Of a DNA stretch of 64,000 nt, positions 1 to 11,800 are shown piece by piece; position 1 is the first letter of the stretch, and every line of letters starts with the position of its first letter. Source of the DNA: Mimachlamys varia (taxonomy: Eukaryota; Mollusca; Bivalvia; Pectinida; Pectinidae). The stretch spans positions 56,129,186-56,193,185 of the forward strand of contig OX392529.1 of assembly GCA_947623455.1 (NCBI GenBank), read 5' to 3'. The translations under genes were made by a program, and so were the position numbers. The notes below the pieces were generated by a model. The model worked only from the letters and a program-made list of their open reading frames with translations, was not told where the DNA came from and searched no databases.

Positions 1-3000
1 ATTTGTGTAAGATGTACAACCACAGCACACTTTTTATTGTGTAAGTTGTACTACTGCAGCACACTTTCATTTGTGTAAGATGTACTACTGCAGCACACTT
101 TTCATTTGTGTAAGATGTACTACTGCAGCACACTTTTCATTGTGTAAGATGTACAACCACAGCACACTTTTTATTGTGTAAGTTGTACTACTGCAGCACA
201 CTTTCATTTGTGTAAGATGTACTACTGCAGCACACTTTTCATTGTGTAAGATGTACTACTGCAGCACACTTTTCATTTGTGTAAGATGTCCTACTGCAGC
301 ACACTTTTCATTGTGTAAGATGTACTACTGCAGCACACTTTTCATTTGTGTAAGATGTACTTTACTGCAGCACACTTTTCATTGTGTAAGATGTACTACT
401 GCAGCACATTTTTCATTTGTGTAATATGTTCTACTGCAGCACACTTTTCATTTGTGTAAGATGTACTACTGCAGCACACTTTTCATTTGTATAAGATGTA
501 CTTTACTGCAGCACACTTTTCATTGTGTAAGATGTACTTTACTGCAGCACACTTTTCATTGTGTAAGTTGTACTACTGCAGCACACTTTTCATTTGTGTA
601 AGATGTACTTTACTGCAGCACACTTTTCATTTGTGTAAGATGTACTACTGCAGCACACTTTTCATTGTGTAAGATGTACAACCACAGCACTCTTTTTATT
701 GTGTAAGATGTACTACTGCAGCACACTTTTCATTTGTGTAAGATGTACTACTGCAGCACACTTTTCATTTGTGTAAGATGTTCTACTGCACTACACTTTT
801 CATTGTATAAGATGTACTACTGCAGCACACTTTTCATTGTATACGATGTCCTACTGCAGCATACTTTTCATTGTGTAAGATGTAATACTGCAGCACACTA
901 TTCATTGTATAAGATGTACTACTGCAGCACACTTTTCATTGTATAAGATGTCCTACTGCAGCGCACTTTTCATTGTATAAGATGTACTACTGCAGCACAT
1001 TTTTCATTTGTGTAAGATGTACTACTGCAGCACATTTTTCATTTGTGTAATATGTTCTACTGCAGCACACTTTTCATTTGTGTAAGATGTACTACTGCAG
1101 CACACTTTTCATTTGTATAAGATGTACTTTACTGCAGCACACTTTTCATTGTGTAAGATGTACTTTACTGCAGCACACTTTTCATTGTGTAAGTTGTACT
1201 ACTGCAGCACACTTTTCATTTGTGTAAGATGTACTTTACTGCAGCACACTTTTCATTTGTGTAAGATGTACTACTGCAGCACACTTTTCATTGTGTAAGA
1301 TGTACAACCACAGCACTCTTTTTATTGTGTAAGATGTACTACTGCAGCACACTTTTCATTTGTGTAAGATGTACTACTGCAGCACACTTTTCATTTGTGT
1401 AAGATGTTCTACTGCACTACACTTTTCATTGTATAAGATGTACTACTGCAGCACACTTTTCATTGTATACGATGTCCTACTGCAGCATACTTTTCATTGT
1501 GTAAGATGTAATACTGCAGCACACTATTCATTGTATAAGATGTACTACTGCAGCACACTTTTCATTGTATAAGATGTCCTACTGCAGCGCACTTTTCATT
1601 GTATAAGATGTACTACTGCAGCACATTTTTCATTTGTGTAAGGTGTTCTACTGCACTACACTTCTCATTTGTGTAAGATGTCCTACTGCAGCACACTTTC
1701 ATTGTGTAAGATGTACTACTGCAGCACACTTTTCATTTGTGTAAGATGTACTACTGCAGCACACTTTTCATTTCTGTAAGATGTACTACTGCAGGACACT
1801 TTTCATTGTGTAAGATGTACTACTGCAGCACACTTTTCATTTCTGTAAGATGTACTACTGCAGCACACTTTTCATTTCTGTAAGATGTACTACTGCAGCA
1901 CACTTTTCATTGTGTAAGATGTACTACTACAGCACTTTTCATTGTATAAGATGTACTACTACAGCACACTTTTCATTTCTGTAAGATGTACTACTGCAGC
2001 ACACTTTTCATTGTGTAAGATGTACTACTGCAGCACACTTTTCATTGTGTAAGATGTACTACTGCAGCACACTTTTCATTTGTGTAAGATGTACAACCAC
2101 AGCGAACTTTTCATTGTGTAAGATGTACTACTGCAGCACACTTTTCATTTGTGTAAGATGTACTTTACTGCAGCACACTTTTCATTGTGTAAGATGTACT
2201 ACTGCAGCACATTTTTCATTTGTGTAATATGTTCTACTGCAGCACACTTTTCATTTGTGTAAGATGTACTACTGCAGCACACTTTTCATTTGTATAAGAT
2301 GTACTTTACTGCAGCACACTTTTCATTGTGTAAGATGTACTTTACTGCAGCACACTTTTCATTGTGTAAGTTGTACTACTGCAGCACACTTTTCATTTGT
2401 GTAAGATGTACTTTACTGCAGCACACTTTTCATTTGTGTAAGATGTACTACTGCAGCACACTTTTCATTGTGTAAGATGTACAACCACAGCACTCTTTTT
2501 ATTGTGTAAGATGTACTACTGCAGCACACTTTTCATTTGTGTAAGATGTACTACTGCAGCACACTTTTCATTTGTGTAAGATGTTCTACTGCACTACACT
2601 TTTCATTGTATAAGATGTACTACTGCAGCACACTTTTCATTGTATACGATGTCCTACTGCAGCATACTTTTCATTGTGTAAGATGTAATACTGCAGCACA
2701 CTATTCATTGTATAAGATGTACTACTGCAGCACACTTTTCATTGTATAAGATGTCCTACTGCAGCGCACTTTTCATTGTATAAGATGTACTACTGCAGCA
2801 CATTTTTCATTTGTGTAAGGTGTTCTACTGCACTACACTTCTCATTTGTGTAAGATGTCCTACTGCAGCACACTTTCATTGTGTAAGATGTACTACTGCA
2901 GCACACTTTTCATTTGTGTAAGATGTACTACAGCAGCACACTTTTCATTTGTGTAAGATGTACTACTGCAGCACACTTTTCATTTCTGTAAGATGTACTA

Positions 3001-4261
3001 CTGCAGGACACTTTTCATTGTGTAAGATGTACTACTGCAGCACACTTTTCATTTCTATAAGATGTACTACTGCAGCACACTTTTCATTTCTGTAAGATGT
3101 ACTACTGCAGCACACTTTTCATTGTGTAAGATGTACTACTACAGCACTTTTCATTGTATAAGATGTACTACTACAGCACACTTTTCATTTCTGTAAGATG
3201 TACTACTGCAGCACACTTTTCATTGTGTAAGATGTACTACTGCAGCACACTTTTCATTTCTGTAAGATGTACTACTGCAGCACACTTTTCATTTCTGTAA
3301 GATGTACTACTGCAGCACACTTTTCATTTCTGTAAGATGTACTACTACAGCACACTTTTCATTTGTGTAAGATGTACTACTGCAGCACACTTTTCATTGT
3401 GTAAGATGTCCTACTGCAGCACACTTTTTCATTGTGTAAGATGTCCTACTGCAGCACATTTTTCATTGTGCAAGATGTACCACTGCAGCACACTTTTCAT
3501 TGTGTAAGATGTACTACTACAGCACTTTTCATTGTATAAGATGTACTACTGCAGCACACTTTTTATTGTATAAGATGTACTACTGCAGCACACTTTTCAT
3601 TTTTGTAAGATGTACTACTACAGCACACTTTTCATTGTATAAGATGTACTACTGCAGCACACTTTTCATTTCTGTAAGATGTACTACTGCAGCACACTTT
3701 TCATTGTGTAAGATGTTCTACTGCAGCACACTTTTCATTTCTGTAAGATGTACTACTGCAGCACACTTTTCATTTCTGTAAGATGTACTACTGCAGCACA
3801 CTTTTCATTGTGTAAGATGTACTACTACAGCACTTTTCATTGTATAAGATGTACTACTACAGCACAGTTTTTATTTCTGTAAGATGTACTACTGCAGCAC
3901 ACTTTTCATTTCTGTAAGATGTACTACTGCAGCACACTTTTCATTGTATAAGATGTACTACTGCAGCACACTTTTCATTTCTGTAAGATGTATTACTGCA
4001 GCACACTTTTCATTGTGTAAGATGTACTACTGCAGCACACTTTTCATTTCTGTAAGATGTACTACTGCAGCACACTTTTCATTGTATAAGATGTACTACT
4101 GCAGCACACTTTTCATTTCTGTAAGATGTTCTACTGCAGCACACTTTTCATTGTGTAAGATGTACTACTGCAGCACACTTTTCATTTGTGTAAGAAGTGT
4201 ACTGCAGTACACTTTTCATTTGTGTAAGAAGTGTACTGCAGTACACTTTTCATTTGTGTAA
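1..4261. repeat. Satellite array, about 34-bp unit (PstI-site rich)
   Basis: Direct reading shows about 120 head-to-tail copies of a 33-36 bp unit, core TGTACTACTGCAGCACACTT followed by TTCATT(T)GTGTAAGA. Nearly every unit holds CTGCAG. Units vary by one or two bases (TGT/TCT before GTAAG, TACTACTG/TACTTTACTG). A block beginning at 421 recurs at 1047 and again at 2224, so there is higher-order structure. The array runs off the left edge of the window and decays at 4190-4261 into units with AAGTGTACTGCAGTACAC. Short open frames across it are products of the repeat and not genes. Confidence 0.97.
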
Positions 4262-5153
4262 AAGAAAGTGCTTCAAAAACTTATTTGATTTAAATTGTTC
4301 ATCTATCATTGACATTTCCTTCTCTTATGATAAATGATATTTTCAAAAATTTAGGAACCATTTATGTTTGATCATTAAACCACACACACACATATAAGAT
4401 AAATATTCAATGCAAATAAGCAAGTTCCCTCATGGCGCACCATGAACAGAATGACATGAGGTACATATCTATTGTGACACCATTACAACACAACCTCCAC
4501 CAACGTTAAAACATTAAGTGTGCAAGTATTTTTTTGGTTATTTTTTTTACCTCCATATAAGGTAATATACAAGTTTTTTTGGGTTAATTTTTTGACTCTA
4601 TATAAGGTCACATACAATTTTTAACTCCTTACAGTGATATTGAGTTTCTTACTCGGTATACAGTGATAAGTATGATAGATCAGAATTAAATTGCAGTAAG
4701 ATCAATTATAGGAATTATCATATACTGTACTTTTCTGGGATATTCGTTGATTTACATTTGTGATTCTGCTACAAGTAGCTGTGCAATTAGAACATTTGAG
4801 TTCTCAGACAAAAACTCAAATCTGCCCAAAACGTGCCACAAAATTCCATTTTAAACCTTTTTGTTCAACATGCATTTAGCAAAAAAAAAATCATGCCCAA
4901 ATTTTACTCAATTTCTATTTATTGTCAATAATTTGAACTGGTTCAATTCGAATACAGTTTGTAGTATATGATAAAATAGGTTATGATATGACAATTTTAA
5001 TATCCTACCAAGTGTCAACCCTCGACCCCAATCTGCCCTCGGGCCTCTAGCTGGACCCTTGGGCTATATATGGAGGTGTAGGGTCTATACGGGGTAGGAT
5101 ACTGAAATGGGCATATGATAATCTTTAATCAAGATCAAGCAGAGATAGACTTC
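4262..5153. other. AT-rich non-coding DNA left of the minus-strand gene exons
   Basis: No exon, RNA gene or clear mobile element was recognised. The stretch has poly-A and poly-T runs, a CA run near 4382 and a short CT-rich patch near 5020-5090. If the minus-strand receptor-like gene continues leftward, this is part of its next intron. Confidence 0.5.
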
Positions 5154-5234
5154 TCATCCACCCCTGTAGACACATTTGAGCTCTTCCAATACAAAGGTTG
5201 GAATAGTTCATTCTGAAATTTCAGGGGTGAATGA
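5154..5234. mobile_element. 81-bp MITE, family with TCATTCACCCCTGA ends
   Basis: An inverted repeat starts TCATCCACCCCTG and ends with the reverse complement of TCATTCACCCCTGA. The centre holds TTGAGCTCTTCCAATACAAAGG. An 81-bp relative lies at 9720-9800, with decayed ones near 23788 and 38946, so this is a dispersed family. No protein is encoded. The superfamily is unknown because no clear target-site duplication was seen. Confidence 0.65.
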
Positions 5235-5576
5235 GTAAAAAAAAAATAAAAGCAATGAAATACTTGCTAAACATTTCTACATAATTATATGTGCTTACCA
5301 TTGTCAGATGTGTCATTATCTGTATCATAAATATTTACAAATCTTGAAATATTTCAGATATTTCTGTCATCTAAAAAAGAAGTATTTTTACTATTTGACA
5401 TCTAGAGAAAAAAAAGATGATCAAAGTAGATCATGTGTATGTTTTTCAAACAAAATTATGGGTGTCAAAATATTGATTTGATCCTAAATTCTGCTCAAAA
5501 GGAAAACTTAATCGGTTTAAAGTTGATCTTTTAAATTTGAATTTAAATTCAAGAAATAAACTAGTGCCCGACTTAC

Positions 5577-5800
5577 CAATACATTTCATCGTATAGAAAT
5601 CTGTTTCAAACCCCAAGACTTTTTCGCTTGAGGGTTTCGTTCCATCTTTTGCGATAACATCCACACGGAACTTGTATTTAGAATCAGGGTTTAGCCCTGT
5701 GAAGGTGTAAGTGTAGGTAACAGTGCTTGTATCGTCTTTGGGTGTGTCCAGGAGGTTGTACCATGCTGTGTCCGACACATTGTCACTCTTGTGCCATAAT
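5577..5800 (-). CDS. Exon 8 of minus-strand receptor-like gene: second half of fibronectin III domain
   Basis: Acceptor TTTCAACAG lies before 5800 and donor GTAAGT at 5576. Read with one base carried from the previous exon, it gives QLWHKSDNVSDTAWYNLL and later YTFTGLNPDSKYKFRVDV, the Tyr/Leu/Pro-Asp-Ser-Tyr pattern of FN3 strands E-F. It ends KCI plus one base (phase 1), and the domain is complete by then. Confidence 0.9.
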
Positions 5801-8800
5801 CTGTTGAAACACAGACATCATATCAATTGTGACAAGAAATATTTAAAATCAGACAAAAATTGTCATCAAATTGTACGAAAATTCTGACTTGCACCTGGGC
5901 CATTTTCATTTAAGCGACTGAACGGGTCGGACCGTTACACAAGTTTTCATTTATTAAATATTAGGTCCCAACTAGTAATCTGATGATGCTTTCAGACGGG
6001 CCTTAAAAAGCCTTGTATTAGACCTGCATTATCATTTGCAGCTCCGCTAGGATTTATACCAGAAAACATTACATTTAAAAGTGGACCAACCAGTTGTTCC
6101 ACATAAATAAAAAAAGGCCCTGTTCTGTAACATGTATACTGTATTCATGACATCAAAACCAACAACTTTTTTAACACTGTCAATATTTTGTGATAATTGT
6201 CTTTGATTTCAATTTTGAATTGCACAATTTTTTATTCAATTTTGGGTGATTTGCATTTCTTTTTCTTTTTTTAAAGTTACCCAAGTTTGCTAAATATCAG
6301 CAATATTATTATGAATGATTATTCCACTTCGGAAATTGAAAAAAATTAATTTCAATAAATGATGTGTTTCAGGTAGTTATATTTTTACAAGAAATGCATT
6401 TTTCTGCTTTGTAAAGAGAATTTAACAATTACAAAAACAAATATTGCATATTAAGTAATACAGAGGTATAATTAATCACAAGTCTTTAACAGTTTACTAC
6501 AATTTCAAAAAATTTCATCTAATCAATTTAAAAAAATTATGCAAATATGTGATTTGAATGATAGTCTTATCTGAGAGGTCCTAATTAGTTAAATATAACA
6601 TTTAAACATTGAAGTGTCTTGATATGGTCTTCATGGTCGATATAAATGACAGACCTTTGCAGGCAAACATCATATTGCACTCTATAGCTTAAAGGCCCAA
6701 TATACGTAACTTCAGGAAATTTTTCGTTAATCTGAAAAATTCTGAAAAAAAATCCAGTTGATAACCATGCAAAAATAAGCCTATAAAGAAGTAAACCTGA
6801 GCGGTAACTAACAAGAAACGCCTGACAGAAAAAACCAAAGAATTGAAAATAATTCAGGTGGGGCCCACTTCAATAACAAACCGCAGGTAGAAGGCAGTCG
6901 AAGTGGTCGCGTGTTTACAAATACCGAGTTTCAACTGCTGCCGTACCGGTTACCGCGTAAGAAGTCATCTTGGATATTTCTGATATCAGTTAATCTTAAC
7001 TAAATCCATAAATATATTAAGTTATTAGGCTTCATTTTCGCATCAAGTTTTGCCGAAAGTTACGTATATTGGGCCTTTAATATAATATGTTTGCTTGCAA
7101 AGTTCTATAATTTATAACGACATCGTGAAACTTCAATGCTTATATTTACAATTCATATCCATTCTGTATGGCTAATTCATACTCCTTTCTTTTTGATTTT
7201 AACTAACTATGATATAGATATATGCATTATTATCGACATCTGCATTTGTAAAATGAAACAGCCATTTTGACGTTGCTGTTTCTATGCCAATACTATGACT
7301 TCATAATCATCACGCATTGGGTGCATGATGTTTATCGTCTCTTAAATCACATATCTACCTGGTTTATATAGCAGCTTTGCCATGTTGTAGAACATATACT
7401 AGCTTGGAAGTAAACTGTAAAATATTTTTCCTTATTAAAGGCTCAATATACGTAACTTTTGGCAAATCTTGAAGCGAAAATCAATCCTAATAACTAATTA
7501 TTATATTTTTAGATTTAGTTAAGATTAACAGATATCAAGCAATATTCCAGATGAATTCTTTCCCGGTTACCACGGTACAGCAGCAGTTGAAACACGCTAT
7601 TTGTAAACACGCGTCCATTTCGAACCGTCTTCTACCTTCGGTTTGTTGTTGAAGTGGGCCCCACCTGCATTATTTTCAATTCTTTGGATTTTTTTGTCCA
7701 GAGTTTCTTGTTAGTTACCGCTCAGGTTTACTTTGTTTAAGGCTTATTTTTGCATGGTTATCAACTTAATTTTTTTTCAGAATTTTTTAAGAATCACGAA
7801 AATGTCCCTGAAGTTACGTATATTGGGCCTTTAATGGAATTTGAATTCCTGTCCCTGCGGGGCACTCACTGGTAGTTGTAGATTGGTCCCTGTCCCTTGT
7901 CCACGCTCTCGTCCCACGCCTGCCAGGTGACCGTTACATTACCACATTCGTTCCCAGTTATGGTCGGAGGTATCCGTAACCGTGGTAACTCTGACGATGA
8001 TAAATATAAAAGGGAAACACTTTAATTAAGAGTAAAATAAGGGGAGATAATATTGAGATGAGAAAGCTGAATGAAGTGTCAGCTAATTGGTGCACAATCA
8101 CATTATCATCAGCTCGATTTCTCAATGAAGGACTTCCAGGGCATTATAATCAGTCAGTTTAAAGTCATAAAGTTATAATTTAATCTTGTTTGAAACAAAC
8201 ATTTTCATTGGGTTGAAAAATTATGTTATCATCTCATAGCATAAAAAATGACGTCGCCGTTATAACGTCGCTTTTGATTGGCTGATGCAGCAGCGTAATG
8301 ATTTATAAGAGAAAAGAGTCCATCAATAAAGTTCATTTTCGCAGGGTATAGATTAAATTATAAGTATTAACTTGAATCAATTTCTTATGTTATGGGGTTA
8401 TAACACAAAAAACTGGAGTGTACTCTCATCATAAACCGCGAAGCGGTTTATTTAGAGTACACTCCATTTTTTGTGTTTTACCTCCATAACATAAAAAGAG
8501 ATTCAAGTTAATCCTTAAATAAATTATAAAAAGTAAAGAAAAACACTCAACTTGAAATTTTTGTACCCAATTACATGTATGTCAGATGGCTTAAAGTCTT
8601 TTTTTTGTCAATAATTTGAAGAGACTAACTGAAGAGACTTTCTAAGAGCCAAATACAGAAAAGAAAATGTGCATTTTTCAGTGTTTTCATTTGACTATTG
8701 GGTAAATAAATTGACATATAAGATTAAAATGAGATACAAGAAAGACACATTGTGCATAGTATCCATACTTGCATGAACATGAGAATGGTTTCATGCATAC

Positions 8801-11800
8801 CAGTCTAGATACTACCAGCTGATGCCGCAATGCATTGATAAATTATACATGTTTCTACCACAATAGCCCGTGTTAATCCACTCTCAGACCATTGTATAAA
8901 CGTGCTGACTGTGATAAATATATGTTATATACCACTAAGTGGTATATACGACCTTCCGGACTTCCGGATTGGTTGAGAAGTTGAACTTTGACCAGAAATC
9001 ATGTGGGTCAATCCAACATGCTAGTTGCTAACGTCGTCATCGATTTCTGACGTCGTCACAGTTTGGCGGGAATATATACGAGATGATATGTTTTCGCGTA
9101 AATATTCCCCGGTTCACAGAAAACTACACTGCCATTGCGACTTAATATTGTTGTGGTAAAACAGGTCACACGTCTCATGGTTATTGGATATGGAATTTAT
9201 TTCACTCTCATTAATTATTTTTGAACAGTTACAAAAGACACTCGCTAAAGCTTGTGTCTTTTGTATCTTTTAAAAAATAATTAACTCGAGTGAAATAAAT
9301 TCCATATTCAACAACCACTCATTGTGTAACCTCTATATATACAATACGATCCCTCGATATGTTGGTCTATCACTACACCTGTAGTGTGAATACTGACCTA
9401 CTTGACAGCCTGGACCAGCGTACCCCTCGGCACACTGACCACTGGTGCACTGACCGTTCTGGACATTACAGGTGTCGTTGACCGGGCAATGACAGTCATA
9501 TTTACAGTTTTTCCCGTACTGGTTCACGCATTCTGTAATGATGAAACACTTTTGAGATTAAATACGGATCAAGACAAACATTTGTGGCACCGTCTAGTCT
9601 CCAGATTGATATATATATATATGGCTAAGTAATGTGTCCGTGTCGTTTTTTATTTTTACATATATATATATATATATATATTGTGTCATTATAAATTGTT
9701 ATTATTACTGGACATTTACTCATTCACCCCTGAAATATCATAATGGACTATTCCAACCTTTGAATTGGAAGAGTTCAAATGTGTCTTCAGGGGTGAATGA
9801 ATCAGTATTTCATATTATAAATTTCCAAGTTTCTCTATTTTGTATTGAGGGGGATTTCTATCTACACTATAAAACTTTTAAAACATTCAGAATTTAGAAT
9901 ATTGCTGTAGACATCTTGATGTAGACTGGCTACCAATCCCTAAATTTTGATGGGAAATTTCTCTACCTGAATTACTAGCTTATCTCCCTTAGTTCAAAAA
10001 TCTAGAATCAGACAAGGTCTAATTTTTATTTTTCAAACACAATTCCTTGTCTATGATAGCCAAAGTAATACATTTTATTGATTTCTCTCAAGTACTTTGT
10101 ATGATACAATTATTTTTGAGTGTCAAGCCATAATTAAACAAGAGGCCCATGGGCCTTAACGGTCACCTGATGTTTGATATGAAAGAGAAATATGGGAATG
10201 TTGAGATGAATATTTATAACAATACATTGTAGCATACAATGTATCTGGGAGTGGAAAAAATGAATTTTTGAAATTATGTCAATTTGACCCTTTTAGGCCC
10301 CACCCCTCAGGCACCTGGGGGTCAGTCAGTGTCAATATGTGCGTACTACTCAAAAGTCATGTCATATTGATAATTTCAACCAAATTTGCATCATTTCTTA
10401 TGGCAATTAAACAAATAATGCAAAAAAATGTTTTTTTTCTGCCAATATACTATAGTAAACTTAACCCCTTCCACAGCGGGAGATGCAAGACCCCAGAGTC
10501 AAGAAATTCACAATTTTGGTAAAGAACCTTATGAAATTCACAATTTTGGTAAAGAACCTTAAAACCAATCCATCTATGAAGAGTATTTGATTCCAGCATA
10601 TCTGGGAGAAGAGAAGAAGATTTTTGAAATTTTTGTCAATTTGACCCTTTTTGGCCCCGCCCTCCAGCCCCTGGGGGTCAACTAGGGCCAACATGTACAT
10701 ACCATCAAAGTGTCATCCCATGCTGATAATTTGATACAAGTTAGAATGAATTCCAATACAAATCCAACAAAAAATAGTCAAAAATGTGATTTCCCTATAT
10801 AAACTAGAACTGTAAGCCGATGGCTGACTAATACCCCCCGCTACCTCTTATTAGAGGTGTCTGACATGTTTTTGAAAAAAATATGATGTAGTACAAGTTG
10901 TATATAACATGCATTATATAATGTCAACAGTCAGCAGAATTTTAAAAGCCGAACGGACAAATTTTAACCTGTGTATAGTAATCCTCAACATTACTTACTG
11001 CGAAGTTTCATTGAAAATGACCCAGTAGTTTAGAAGAAGTTGTCCAGACATCATGTTATTACGGAAACCTGTGTATAGTCACCTCATTACCATGGCAACC
11101 AAAATTTTGACAAACGAAACCCTGTATGCAAATCTATACATGGTCCCCAACAATACTGCCAAGTTTCACTGAAATTGATCCAGTAGTTTAGGAGGAGTTG
11201 TCCGGACAACACATTATAATGGAAACCTGTGTATAGAGACCTGGTTACCATGGCAACCAAAATTTTGACAAACGAAACTCTGCATGCACATCTACACATG
11301 GTCCCCAACAATACTGCCAAGTTTTATTGAAATCGATCCAGTAGTTTAGGATGAGTTGTCCGGACAACATTTTATTATGGAAACCTGTGTATAGTGACCT
11401 GGTTACCATGGCAACCAAAATTTTGACAAACGAAACCCTGCATGCACATCTACACATGGTCCCCAACAATACTGCCAAGTTTTATTGAAATCGATCCAGT
11501 AGTTTAGGAGGAGTTGTCCGGACAACATTTTTCTACGGACAGACAGACGGACAGACAAGCTGATTCCAGTATACCCCCCCTAACTTCGTTGCGGGGGGGT
11601 ATAACTATAGTAAAGTTTACCCCCTTCCCAGGGGCAAACATGAGACCCCAGGGTCATAAAATTCACAATTTTGGTAAAGCACCTTAAGACCCTTCCATCT
11701 ATGAAGAGTATTTGATTCTACCATATCTAAGAGTAGAGAAGAAGATTTTTGAAATTTTTGTCAATTTGACCCTTTTTGGCCCTGCCCCGCATGCCCCTGG

